A stretch of 21,759 nucleotides of DNA from Moduliflexus sp964602655 (lineage in GTDB: Bacteria; Moduliflexota; Moduliflexia; Moduliflexales; Moduliflexaceae). Each line of letters starts with the position of its first letter. The stretch's first letter is position 1. Location: positions 1-21,759 of the forward strand of contig CAZRSF010000090.1 in assembly GCA_964602655.1 (NCBI GenBank), in the 5' to 3' direction. Shown piece by piece: positions 1 to 7,571 of the stretch. The position numbers were made by a program, and so were the translations under genes. Under the pieces are notes generated by a model, which saw only the letters and a program-made list of their open reading frames with translations, had not been told where the DNA came from and did not search any database.

Positions 1-74
1 TCAATTTGCGACATCGCTAATATTCTCATCGTTATTTAGGAAAGATGTCTAATATTAAATATTAATGTTCACAT

Positions 75-2906
75 CTATAATGCCATTGGGGCGCAGCCTT
101 GGGGGGCAGGGGGGAGGTTTTTCCTATCACATTGACTGCCAATTTTCTGCACTTCTGCGGCGCTCAGAATCGTCCCCTGACCGGGGGAATCCACGAGGGC
201 GTAATTATGCCCCTGCCCGAAATACCAGGGATCGGAATTATCCGCCGGGTAACGAATCGGATGAATCGGGCGCTGCTTGCCGAGCCGCTCGCGCTTGTCG
301 GTTTCATGCTGTTCCAACAACTGCCCCAATCCGTTGACGTTCGTGCCGGATTCGGGCGAAACGCCGATCACGTAGCGGCTTTTGCCCGGCGTCGAAAAAT
401 CAATCGCTAAAAACGGATAGCCGCAGCCGTTCGGCGCATTCGGGTCATTCCAGCCCCAAACGCGGAAAAAGAGGCTGCGGGGATGGTCGAGCCAGATGCC
501 GACGACCGGCTCAGGCAGGCCGTTGACGCGAGCGGCGTAAGTATGGCTGCGCAGCGCGACATCTTCCTGATAGGTCGCGAGATCGTCTTCCAGCAAACGC
601 CGCTCTTCGCCGAACCATTCCGGCGCGAACTTGAAAATCGAAGCGAAATCGCCGTCATGCGGAAACGCTTCCATCAGAAACAGCGCCGCGTCAATGACGC
701 GCAGACCGTATTCGACGCGATGCAGATCGGTGCAGGCTGCGCCGTTGTGACGGCTCGCCAAAAATTGATGCGCCCGGAACATGCCGTACAGCGACACGTT
801 CAGCCATTCGGGATGCGGAATGCAGGCGCGGTCAACTTTGCTCGCATATTCGGCCAATCGTTGCAGCAGTTCATGGCGCGGCTGGCAATCTAAGAGTTCA
901 TGCGCCGCGTAAAGCGTGGCGATGCAATCGAAATCGGGCTGCGTATGCAGGCGGAATTCGATCTGCGACGGCGGCAGTCCGTTGACATGCTCAAGCAGCA
1001 GTTCGGGGTGTCTGATGAGCGACTCACACGCGCTATCAGCGCGGCGATGCTCGAAATGATGGTCAATAATGCCGGGCTGCGCGTCATTGCCGGTATCCAA
1101 ATAGACGACGCCCCGTTCCGGCGCGGCGACGAAGCCCATCGGCACGAAATCCACCCAGTACGGCAGCAGCGGTTTCAGGCCAAAAAGACGAACCGGCTGC
1201 GCGATATTCCGCATGGCGTGTTCGCCGATGTCCCGCAGGCTGAAATTGACCGTCAGCGGCTCGCGCCAGACATCCGGCGGGCGGCGGCCAAAACAGGCGG
1301 ACGAGACGATCACGTCCCCCGGCAGTTCTTTTGATGCGGATTCCAGCCGCGCCGCAAGATTGATTGTATTTCCAAGCACGGTCAGATGGCAGCGTTTCAG
1401 GCCGCCGAGATAACCAAGCGCCACTTCGCCCGCATTGATGCCGACGCCGATGCGAATATCCTGCCGCGTCGCGTTCGCGTGCATGGCGTTCAGGACGTAG
1501 ATGCGCCGCAAGCAGCGGATCGTATGACGCAGAATCTCGGTCATCTCGGAAGACTGCTGTTGGAACGTATTGAAGACGATGACTAAGCTGTCGCCGATAA
1601 ATTCGAGGATCGCGCCGCCAATCGGTTCGAGTTCGTCGCTGATGATTTTGAAGACCGGATTGAGCAGATCGAAGACTTCCGGCGGCGAGAGTTTTTCGCT
1701 GAGCGCGGAAAATTTTCTGACATCCATCACCCAGATGATCGCCTCGTTCGGCGTGGCAAGCTGCGCGTCCAGCGCGGTTTCATCCAGGATTTTGCGCAGA
1801 GCGTGCGTTCCGATCAAGCGGTTCAAGCGGGCTTCGAAATAATGACATTCGCCACGCGTTTTCAGTTCGGTTTCGAATTCGCACAGCGGGCGCGGCAGTT
1901 CCCATTCCGCCATCAGATCGGCGTATTGCCGAATTTCTTCATTTGACAGGCTTTGGCGGAGTTCTGCGCGGCAAAATCGTTTTCTGGTCTTGCACAGCCG
2001 GGCGAACTCATCCGGCGCGTCGCCATGCCATTTGACGCCTGAAAAGAGAGGGAACGGCTCGGTCAGTTCATGCACGTTATACAACGTCTCCGCAATTCCC
2101 CTCCTGGGAGGGGCAAGGGGTGGGTGAGTGATGTTCGCCGATTCTTCATTTCCGCAACCCACCCCCGTCCCCTCCGAGGAGGGGAGTTCGCGGTCATCGG
2201 CAAGCGCCTCGAACCAGTCGGTAAAAAACCGGAGCATGTCTTCCCATTCGACAGGCGGATTCTTCTCAATTGCGTGAAAATACGGGGCGCAGGCGCGGGC
2301 GTCGCCATGCAGCAGATGCAAGAGCAGCAGCGCGGCATTCGCCCGCCAGCATTCCTGTTCTAAATGGCCTTCCTGCGCCGCGTTGCGCCATTGCTGGCCG
2401 AACGCAATCGCCATGTTGAGGTTGCGATTGGCAATCGCGGCGCTTGTGAGCGCCCAGTATCCTAACGCCCGGTCAACCGCGACCATGCCGAATTTCTCAT
2501 GACCGCTCAGGCCGAGCGACACGTTTTTGATTCCAAGATCAACGTTATGCAGGCCGATTTGCGCCATGCCTTTGTATAATGAGGAGATGTAGCGCGATTC
2601 GTCGCGGGCGCATTCGAAGGCGTAGATGACGTGCGAAATCGCGAGAACGCGCGTCAGCGAGGCGCTGTCGCCCGATTTCAGCAGCAGGCGCGAGATTTCC
2701 GAGAGCAAAAAAATCGGGCGCTCGCACTGTTTCAGATCGGCGTGAGAGAGTTCTGACAAAATGGAGAAATCGAGCGTCTGCAAGCCATTCGGCGGCGGCG
2801 CGGCAGGATCAATCAACAAGAATAATTCGCGAAGATAGTGCTGAAGTTGGGCGGAAATCGCGGCTTGCGTCGCGCAATCATCGAAAACAGTCGTCTGATG
2901 TTTCAT
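75..2906 (-). CDS. Class III adenylate/guanylate cyclase fused to a DHH-like C-terminal region
   Basis: A 943-residue protein that should make a cyclic nucleotide from ATP or GTP. Residues 1-385 are mostly helical and unrecognised. Residues ~388-575 are a class III cyclase homology domain: metal Asp395 (MDVRKFS), metal Asp439 (EFIGDSL), and Asn516/Arg520 in NTINLAARLE for the transition state. The base-selecting positions read Glu435 (usually Lys in adenylate cyclases, Glu in guanylate cyclases) and Thr509 (class IIIb-like), so substrate is uncertain. Residues ~595-720 contain VYLDTG, IIDHH (615-617) and HTQPDFD (654-660), which resemble DHH phosphoesterase motifs but in swapped order; this is inference. 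Residues 800-943 are unrecognised, and the last ~15 (PPAPQGCAPMAL) look like a repeat-derived extension. No signal peptide or clear membrane segment. The ATG at 2906 has AGAGGC just upstream. An in-frame palindrome lies near residues 240-273. Cyclase call is firm; the rest is tentative. Confidence 0.85.
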   Translation of the reverse strand: MKHQTTVFDDCATQAAISAQLQHYLRELFLLIDPAAPPPNGLQTLDFSILSELSHADLKQCERPIFLLSEISRLLLKSGDSASLTRVLAISHVIYAFECARDESRYISSLYKGMAQIGLHNVDLGIKNVSLGLSGHEKFGMVAVDRALGYWALTSAAIANRNLNMAIAFGQQWRNAAQEGHLEQECWRANAALLLLHLLHGDARACAPYFHAIEKNPPVEWEDMLRFFTDWFEALADDRELPSSEGTGVGCGNEESANITHPPLAPPRRGIAETLYNVHELTEPFPLFSGVKWHGDAPDEFARLCKTRKRFCRAELRQSLSNEEIRQYADLMAEWELPRPLCEFETELKTRGECHYFEARLNRLIGTHALRKILDETALDAQLATPNEAIIWVMDVRKFSALSEKLSPPEVFDLLNPVFKIISDELEPIGGAILEFIGDSLVIVFNTFQQQSSEMTEILRHTIRCLRRIYVLNAMHANATRQDIRIGVGINAGEVALGYLGGLKRCHLTVLGNTINLAARLESASKELPGDVIVSSACFGRRPPDVWREPLTVNFSLRDIGEHAMRNIAQPVRLFGLKPLLPYWVDFVPMGFVAAPERGVVYLDTGNDAQPGIIDHHFEHRRADSACESLIRHPELLLEHVNGLPPSQIEFRLHTQPDFDCIATLYAAHELLDCQPRHELLQRLAEYASKVDRACIPHPEWLNVSLYGMFRAHQFLASRHNGAACTDLHRVEYGLRVIDAALFLMEAFPHDGDFASIFKFAPEWFGEERRLLEDDLATYQEDVALRSHTYAARVNGLPEPVVGIWLDHPRSLFFRVWGWNDPNAPNGCGYPFLAIDFSTPGKSRYVIGVSPESGTNVNGLGQLLEQHETDKRERLGKQRPIHPIRYPADNSDPWYFGQGHNYALVDSPGQGTILSAAEVQKIGSQCDRKNLPPAPQGCAPMAL
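2098..2184. repeat. In-frame palindromic repeat inside the cyclase gene
   Basis: Two ~28-bp arms (2098-2125 and 2157-2184), rich in C on one side and G on the other, are inverted copies with about four mismatches. They flank a ~31-bp spacer. In the cyclase frame the segment encodes a low-complexity stretch with HPPLAPPRRG, around residues 241-270. It interrupts the helical N-terminal part without a stop or a frameshift. Sequences of this kind (PLAPPRRG) are widely scattered in bacterial genomes, so it is read here as a dispersed element inserted in the gene. Confidence 0.8.
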
Positions 2907-2925
2907 AATTGCCTCTGCTGTTGTC

Positions 2926-2947
2926 GGTCGAAACTACTGTTTCGACC
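2926..2947. repeat. GAAAC/GTTTC hairpin in the cyclase leader
   Basis: Perfect inverted repeat GGTCGAAAC-TACT-GTTTCGACC, 19 bp upstream of the cyclase start. It belongs to the same family as the hairpins at 11615-11642, 16168-16213 and 16712-16732. It could fold in the 5' leader of the cyclase mRNA; no function is shown. Confidence 0.75.
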
Positions 2948-2992
2948 AACATCATGAAAAGCGTTCGAAGTCCTGTCAACGTATTTCTCGCG

Positions 2993-3012
2993 ATGGGAAA
3001 CACGTTCCCCAT
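2993..3012. promoter_or_regulatory. Imperfect 20-bp palindrome, candidate operator
   Basis: The arms ATGGGAAAC and GTTCCCCAT pair with one mismatch around a 2-bp centre. The site lies between the divergent cyclase and glycosyltransferase genes, about 40 bp upstream of the -35 box at 3050. Position and symmetry suggest a regulator site, but no known binding consensus was recognised. Confidence 0.35.
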
Positions 3013-3049
3013 TCGTCAACCGACGCCTTGAGAATGCCGGAGATTTTTC

Positions 3050-3079
3050 TTGACACACCAGCGTTGACACTCCTATACA
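3050..3079 (+). promoter_or_regulatory. Sigma-70-like promoter for the glycosyltransferase gene
   Basis: TTGACA (3050-3055), an 18-bp spacer, then TATACA (3074-3079), about 37 bp before the start codon at 3116. A second TTGACA at 3064 has no good -10 partner. Confidence 0.55.
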
Positions 3080-3115
3080 TATTGAAAATAAACGCTCTTA
3101 AAAAGGATATATCGA

Positions 3116-4168
3116 ATGAGCATGACATTTCAGGCAGCGTCTCACCTTGCTGAACAGGCGATCACGGCGTTTCGTCAGACGACCGGCGTGGTGATTCCGG
3201 TCTATTTCCCGGATGGGATTGACGCGGCAACCGGCGCGGCGTTGCTGCGGGATACGGTCTGGACGTATTGCCAGCAGATCGCAAATCCGGCGACGATCTG
3301 CCTCAGCGTGGACGGGAATCCTTGCGGCGAACGCATGGCGGAAGAATTGGCAGCAGAATTCGGCGTCTCGGTCTGCGTCAGCGCGGAAAATCGCGGAAAA
3401 CTGCATGGCGTGATCCTCGGAATGCGGTATCTTCTGACGCAGTACGATGTCGCGTATCTGGCGGTTGTGGATCAAGATGGCGACCATTTCGCCAACGAAT
3501 CGGTCAATTTCCTCCGCGCCGCGCAGTATATCGAAACCGCGCTGGCAACGTCACGCATCATGCTGACCGGGCGGCGCGTCTCGCGGCATCGTTCGATGGG
3601 CTTGCTGCGCGGCGAATTAGAGGAACTTTGCGACCGCATTTTATTTGATGCGCTGCACTATCGCGCCGTTGTCGCACAACGCCCCTTGCGTCTGGAATAT
3701 GTCAGCAGTTTGGAAGAATTTCCGGATTTTCATTCCGGCTTTCATCTGTTCAGCAGGCCGATTGCCGAGGCGGTATTTTTGAGCGAGCCGCAGATGATGG
3801 GGCTTTCCGAAGAATCATATTACCGCCACGCCTGCGATGCCGTTATGGTCGTGGAGGCCATCGAACATGGCGCGTATTTCGGCGTCGTGAATCGGAGCGC
3901 CTTCAATACGCAACCGATCTCGACATTTGGAAGATTGAACCGCGTGGAACTCGCGGCGGATATGATTCTTTGGCCGTGTCTGCGCTTAGAGATTCCGCTG
4001 CCGTTTGTGGAACAGTGGTTTGCGAATCATCTGCCGCGTCTGCTGCTCGATACGCTTGCGCCGCAAGGCAAAGATGAATTAGAGGCGATTCGGCGGCGCG
4101 TCATCTGCGCGCTTGCCGATGAGCCGAACCGACAGATCGAACCGCTTTTCGAACCGTTGTTTCTTTAA
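3116..4168 (+). CDS. Putative GT-A fold glycosyltransferase-like protein
   Basis: A 350-residue soluble protein. The N-terminal half resembles a GT-A nucleotide-sugar fold: GVVIPVYFPDG near residue 24, an ICLSVDGNP strand near 61, ENRGKLHGVILGMRYL near 91, and VVDQDGDHF with a possible DXD metal site (Asp119-Gln-Asp121) near 117. These are the order and spacing expected of family-2-like transferases. No membrane segment is visible. The C-terminal 150 residues are not recognised. The start has AAGGAT about 10 nt upstream. The gene has its own promoter and ends 7 bp before a hairpin with six T's, so it is probably monocistronic. Sugar donor and acceptor cannot be told from sequence. The family assignment is moderate. 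Confidence 0.55.
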   Translation: MSMTFQAASHLAEQAITAFRQTTGVVIPVYFPDGIDAATGAALLRDTVWTYCQQIANPATICLSVDGNPCGERMAEELAAEFGVSVCVSAENRGKLHGVILGMRYLLTQYDVAYLAVVDQDGDHFANESVNFLRAAQYIETALATSRIMLTGRRVSRHRSMGLLRGELEELCDRILFDALHYRAVVAQRPLRLEYVSSLEEFPDFHSGFHLFSRPIAEAVFLSEPQMMGLSEESYYRHACDAVMVVEAIEHGAYFGVVNRSAFNTQPISTFGRLNRVELAADMILWPCLRLEIPLPFVEQWFANHLPRLLLDTLAPQGKDELEAIRRRVICALADEPNRQIEPLFEPLFL

Positions 4169-4175
4169 CATTCGA

Positions 4176-4212
4176 GTTGTCAGACACGTTGAACGTGTCT
4201 GACAACTTTTTT
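4176..4212 (+). terminator. TGTCAGACA hairpin with T-tract (repeat copy a)
   Basis: Perfect 15-bp arms GTTGTCAGACACGTT (4176-4190) and their complement (4192-4206), with one base between, followed by six T's (4207-4212). This has the form of an intrinsic terminator for the glycosyltransferase gene. It is one of five copies in this window of the same palindrome. The next ATG (4216) is only 3 nt after the T-tract. Confidence 0.8.
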
Positions 4213-4215
4213 CTC

Positions 4216-4692
4216 ATGGCCTATCAGCGCATTCTCGATTTATTACGGCAGGAAGGAATCGAATTCACCTTGCATGAGCATGAGGCGGTCAGAACCATCG
4301 AAGACGCGCAAGGCAGGGCAGCGCATCTTGTTGACGGGCTGATCAAAACGATTGTCTTCAAAATCAAAGACGATGGCTGGGTGCTGGCGGGCGTTCCGGC
4401 GCAGGCGCGGATTGATTACCGCAAGTTAGCGGCGGCGCTCGGCGTGAATCGGCGGCAGTTGCGCAGCGTATCGCCGGAAGAGATCGAACAGGAACTGGGG
4501 TTTCGAATCGGCGGGGTCGGGCCGATTCCGGTGCAGGCGGATGTTCGCGCGATTTTTGACGCCAGTTTCCTGTCAGTCGAATTCGCGCGTTGCGGCAGCG
4601 GCAGAAATACGGAGACACTCGAACTGCGCTTCAGCGATTTGCTGCGTCTGACTGGCGGCAAGACGCACGAGATTCTTCGAACAGAACAATAA
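4216..4692 (+). CDS. YbaK/ProX-type aminoacyl-tRNA deacylase
   Basis: A 158-residue protein of the YbaK/prolyl-tRNA editing family, which removes wrongly attached amino acids from tRNA in the cytoplasm. Visible signs are FTLHEHEAVRTIEDA near the N-terminus, LIKTIVFKIKDDGWVLAGVPA with the family lysine, LAAALGVNRRQLRSVSPEEIEQELGFRIGGVGPIPV (the family GxxxGxVxPxG region), and a final segment ending near LLRLTGG. Length matches the family. The frame can be opened at a TTG at 4177, but that codon lies inside the terminator hairpin; ATG 4216 gives the usual N-terminus and is preferred. No Shine-Dalgarno sequence precedes it. The exact substrate tRNA (Cys-tRNAPro or other) cannot be assigned. Confidence 0.85.
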   Translation: MAYQRILDLLRQEGIEFTLHEHEAVRTIEDAQGRAAHLVDGLIKTIVFKIKDDGWVLAGVPAQARIDYRKLAAALGVNRRQLRSVSPEEIEQELGFRIGGVGPIPVQADVRAIFDASFLSVEFARCGSGRNTETLELRFSDLLRLTGGKTHEILRTEQ

Positions 4693-4742
4693 TATCGCCA
4701 ATATACATCAAGCATGGTTCGACGTCGCTCACCATGACCGTT

Positions 4743-4765
4743 GACTCTGAGCGGAGTCGAAGAGT
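4743..4765. repeat. GAGCGGAGTCGAAG-type dispersed repeat
   Basis: Short inverted repeats GACTC/GAGTC and ACTCT/AGAGT lie just before the ahbD start. The 15-mer CTGAGCGGAGTCGAA (4747-4761) recurs on the other strand at 20221-20235, inside the ATPase gene, and a relative begins at 21728. The repeat occupies the place where a ribosome site would be expected. Confidence 0.6.
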
Positions 4766-4770
4766 GACAG

Positions 4771-5886
4771 ATGACAACTCATTCAATGAAACAATCCACT
4801 CTCACGCCGCCGCGCCTGATCGCCTGGGAAGTCACGCGGCGTTGTACGCTGAATTGCCTGCATTGCCGGGCATCCGCGCAAAATATTCCCTATCTGAACG
4901 AGTTGACGCTTGCGGAATGCCGCCGCGTATTAGACGGCATGGCGCAATTTTCGCCGCCGCCGATTATGATTCTGACCGGCGGCGACCCGATGCTGCGGGA
5001 CGATATTTTCGAGATTATCGCTTACGGCAGCAGCCTCGGCTTGCGCATGGTCATCGCGCTCTGCGGGCAGGGCTTGAGCCGCGACATCATGGAACGGCTG
5101 AAAGCCTGCGGCATTCTGAAAATCAGCTTCAGCCTCGACGGCAGTAGCGCCGCCGCGCATGACGCTTTTCGTCGCGAAGATGGCTCATTCGACGCCGTGT
5201 TGCGCGGCATGGCGCTTGCTCGCGAAGTCGGCATTCCGTTTCAGGTGAACAGCACGATTTCCACGTATAACGTCAACGAATTGCCCGCGATTCTCGACTT
5301 AGCGATTCAATCCGGCGCAGACGCCTTTCATCCGTTTCTGCTCGTGCCGACCGGCAACGCCAAAGACCTGATGGCAATGGAATTGTCGCCGGAAGCCTAC
5401 GAAAACACGCTGCTCTGGGTTTACGAAGAGAGCCAGCGCCGTTCGATTCTCGTGAAACCGACCTGCGCGCCGCACTATTCCCGCATTATGCGCCAGCAGA
5501 GCAACGGTCAGCCGCAACGTCTCGCCGCGCATCCTCACGCCGGTCAAGGCGGAGGGCATCCGCATGGCGGCATGTCATCCATGACCAAAGGCTGCCTCGG
5601 CGGACAGGGTTTCGCGTTTGTGTCGCATATCGGCAAGGTGCAAATCTGCGGATTTTTGGATGTGGAATGCGGCGATGTGCGGCAGGCGGATTTCGATTTC
5701 AAGCAGATTTGGGAAACGTCGCCGGTCTTTTTGGAAATGCGCGACACCGACGGGTATCATGGCAAATGCGGGGTCTGCGAATATCGCAACGTCTGCGGCG
5801 GCTGCCGGGCGCGAGCCTACAACGTCACCGGCGATTATCTCGACAGCGAGCCGTTCTGCGCCTATATTCCCGGAACACACGCATAA
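4771..5886 (+). CDS. ahbD: AhbD-type heme b synthase (radical SAM/SPASM)
   Basis: A 371-residue radical SAM protein. Cys25, Cys29 and Cys32 (CTLNCLHC) bind the SAM-cleaving 4Fe-4S cluster; TGGDP near residue 69 is the SAM-binding GGE-like motif. The C-terminal half has the SPASM cysteines (275, 293, 333, 336, 342, 345, 363) in GCLGGQGFAFVSHIGKVQ and CGGCRARAYNVTGDYL. RLIAWEVTRRC at the N-terminus and this C-terminal pattern are typical of AhbD, which converts iron-coproporphyrin III to heme b in the siroheme-dependent pathway. NirJ or AhbC are alternatives. A His/Gly-rich stretch (254-267) precedes the auxiliary-cluster region. Start at 4771 or 4786; neither has a good ribosome site. No other heme genes are in the window. 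Confidence 0.78.
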   Translation: MTTHSMKQSTLTPPRLIAWEVTRRCTLNCLHCRASAQNIPYLNELTLAECRRVLDGMAQFSPPPIMILTGGDPMLRDDIFEIIAYGSSLGLRMVIALCGQGLSRDIMERLKACGILKISFSLDGSSAAAHDAFRREDGSFDAVLRGMALAREVGIPFQVNSTISTYNVNELPAILDLAIQSGADAFHPFLLVPTGNAKDLMAMELSPEAYENTLLWVYEESQRRSILVKPTCAPHYSRIMRQQSNGQPQRLAAHPHAGQGGGHPHGGMSSMTKGCLGGQGFAFVSHIGKVQICGFLDVECGDVRQADFDFKQIWETSPVFLEMRDTDGYHGKCGVCEYRNVCGGCRARAYNVTGDYLDSEPFCAYIPGTHA

Positions 5887-5963
5887 CACGAAAAGAGCTG
5901 TCAGACATTTAAAAAATGTCTGACAGCTCTGATGATTTTATATTTTTTCGTGTTATGCGTGTG
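5876..5963. repeat. Nested palindrome between ahbD and moaA (repeat copy b)
   Basis: The inner hairpin is a TGTCAGACA copy with 16-bp perfect arms (5895-5910 and 5914-5929). It is enclosed by a second perfect 19-bp inverted repeat (5876-5894 and 5945-5963) that includes the last codons and stop of ahbD. A 15-bp AT-rich spacer lies only on the right. It sits between convergent genes and has T-rich sequence on the plus strand, so it could terminate transcription from both sides. Confidence 0.8.
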
Positions 5964-5974
5964 TTTCGTGGTTT

Positions 5975-6961
5975 CTACCCCCCGATTTTCACCATTGCCC
6001 GGCCATCGGCGACGTCCGGCGCTGCCGATGTCAGAAAATCGCGGTGCACGGCAGGCTTGCGGTCGGCGGCTTCTTGAAACAAGGCCATCAATTCATTGTC
6101 GCTCGCGCCGTTGCGCAGCGGATGTTTCACGTCAATTTCCGTGACGCCGTGCAGGCAGGGGCGCAGAAAGCCGTCCGCCGTCAAGCGCAGGCGGTTGCAG
6201 TCGCCGCAAAAGCTGTGCGACACGGCGGAAATAAAGCCGATTCTGCCGCGCCGCCCAGGAATGTCGAAGGTTTTGGCGGCAGCCGCCGGAGCGTTATTGC
6301 GCGGACGCAGTTCGAAACGTTCGGCCAGCCGCGCTTTCAATTCGTCGGACGACAAAAACCCGTTCGGACTCCAGCCGTTTCCATGAAACGGCATATACTC
6401 GATAAAGCGGATTTCAACGTCGTGTTCGTTGGCAAAATCGGCAAAATCGAACAGTTCGCCATCATTGAAATCGCGAATCGCCACCACATTGATTTTCAAC
6501 ACCGGAAACCCCGCCTCTCGCGCCGCGTAAATGCCTTCCAACACCGTTTCTAAAAACGGAAAGCGCGTGATCGCCTCGAATTTGCGCGGATTCAACGTAT
6601 CGAGACTGACGTTCAGGTAACTCAGTCCGGCGCGGCGCAACGGCATCGCAAGTTCCGACAGCAAGAGGCCGTTCGTCGTCAGGGCGACAGTTTGGATACC
6701 ACGAATGAGAACGATGCGCGCCACGAATTCCACCACATCTTTGCGCAGCAGCGGTTCGCCGCCGGTCAACCGGATTTTCATTATGCCGAGCCGCGCCGCA
6801 ACGCGAATCAACCTCTCGATCTCTTCATAGCGCAGAATCTCAGCATGTCCGATGACATTCACGCCATCTTCCGGCATACAGTAGCGGCAACGCAGATTGC
6901 AGCGATCCGTCAGCGAAATCCGCAAACTCGTAATCGTTCGTCCTGATGCGTCGTGTAACAT
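5975..6961 (-). CDS. moaA: GTP 3',8-cyclase MoaA (molybdenum cofactor)
   Basis: A 328-residue radical SAM enzyme for the first step of molybdopterin synthesis, turning GTP into 3',8-cyclo-7,8-dihydro-GTP. Cys21, Cys25 and Cys28 (CNLRCRYC) bind the SAM cluster; TGGEPLLR (67-73) is the SAM motif. The second cluster uses Cys252, Cys255 and Cys269 (FCGDCNRLRLTADGFLRPC). The protein ends in the Gly-Gly pair (327-328) required in MoaA. Length is normal. It is convergent with ahbD, separated by the nested palindrome. No moaC, mogA or moeA is nearby. The ATG at 6961 gives the expected N-terminus, but its ribosome site is poor. Confidence 0.95.
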   Translation of the reverse strand: MLHDASGRTITSLRISLTDRCNLRCRYCMPEDGVNVIGHAEILRYEEIERLIRVAARLGIMKIRLTGGEPLLRKDVVEFVARIVLIRGIQTVALTTNGLLLSELAMPLRRAGLSYLNVSLDTLNPRKFEAITRFPFLETVLEGIYAAREAGFPVLKINVVAIRDFNDGELFDFADFANEHDVEIRFIEYMPFHGNGWSPNGFLSSDELKARLAERFELRPRNNAPAAAAKTFDIPGRRGRIGFISAVSHSFCGDCNRLRLTADGFLRPCLHGVTEIDVKHPLRNGASDNELMALFQEAADRKPAVHRDFLTSAAPDVADGRAMVKIGG

Positions 6962-7007
6962 TCTCTACACCATTATGTAAACGCCATGTTTGTGTTTTGG
7001 TCTTCGG

Positions 7008-7123
7008 CGGCGTATGCAGAATTCCAATGAACATAACGAAGGAGTCTCAAAGCGAAGCTTTGACGGCAAAAGCTGCGCTTTTGCACTCCTCAGATTGCAT
7101 CAATACCACTGAATAATGCTATA
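7008..7123. repeat. ~117-bp foldback element, copy i
   Basis: Contains GGAGT (7041-7045) and ACTCC (7085-7089) as an outer stem enclosing two small hairpins: CAAAGC-GAA-GCTTTG and GCAAAAGC-TGC-GCTTTTGC. The right flank reads ACTGAATAATGCTATA, matching the right end of copy iv; the left flank is degraded. It lies upstream of moaA, in the 696-bp gap between moaA and the LacI regulator. No convincing gene is seen in that gap; its remaining parts are AT-rich. Confidence 0.75.
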
Positions 7124-7223
7124 GTTATACGCTTTTATAATATCGAGATGCTCAATGTCAAGCCAATATTTGTAGTTTTTTCGGCTTTTCCGCAATACAT
7201 CCGAATCAGTTCGTTGCGTTCAT

Positions 7224-7336
7224 TCAGCATGATTCATCGCCATTGAACTCGTGAAAGTAATGGCAAAGCGAAGCGTTGATGGCGAAAGTTTCGCTTTCGT
7301 ACTCCGTTCCAATTTAACCAGGACATCATGTTATAT
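7224..7336. repeat. ~117-bp foldback element, copy ii (diverged)
   Basis: Left end CAGCATGATTC, a core with CAAAGCGAAGCGTTG and CGAAAG..CTTTCG hairpins, and a right end CATCATGTTATAT pairing loosely with the left. It is the most diverged of four copies. The sequence from here to 7480 is AT-rich and holds no gene that can be supported. Confidence 0.6.
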
Positions 7337-7480
7337 CTCGGCAATTCCATCATTTAAATTGATTCAAAAACAAATATCGTGTACTTCAAGAAATTCTATA
7401 AAAATTACTATTCATAAGTATTTTATAATCAATTAATTATATATTTAATTACGATCATTTCATTTTTATGAAATTTTTTC

Positions 7481-7550
7481 TTGACAAATTGAATCAGACT
7501 ATTGTTTTTATCGCATGAAATTGAAATGATTCAATTTTTTTAAAATATAG
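7481..7550 (+). promoter_or_regulatory. Promoter/operator region of the LacI-family gene
   Basis: An AT-rich block with TTGACA at 7481 but no clear -10 at 17 bp. It contains ATTGAA-ATGA-TTCAAT (7520-7535), a 16-bp palindrome, and TTGAATCA at 7489, at 7527-7534 in inverted orientation, and again just beyond the block. Repeated half-sites upstream of a LacI-type gene suggest autoregulation. The central bases lack the usual CG of LacI operators, so this is tentative. Confidence 0.4.
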
Positions 7551-7571
7551 AACTTGAATCATACAACGATC

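Noticed and set aside
1..74. Possible gene or terminator at the left edge
   Set aside because: The 74 bases after the cyclase stop are AT-rich; no convincing hairpin with a T-run on the minus strand or frame can be supported.
65..1842. Several open frames on the plus strand opposite the cyclase gene
   Set aside because: They overlap a clear minus-strand domain protein, are Arg/Ala-rich in the manner of antisense frames of GC-rich genes, and lack ribosome sites.
4177..4215. TTG start for the YbaK-type gene
   Set aside because: The 13 extra codons lie in the terminator-like hairpin and its T-tract and add residues not found in the family; ATG 4216 gives the usual start.
7251..7436. 61-codon open frame in the gap before the LacI-type gene
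   Set aside because: It begins within a foldback element, runs into AT-rich sequence, has no recognisable protein features and no ribosome site.
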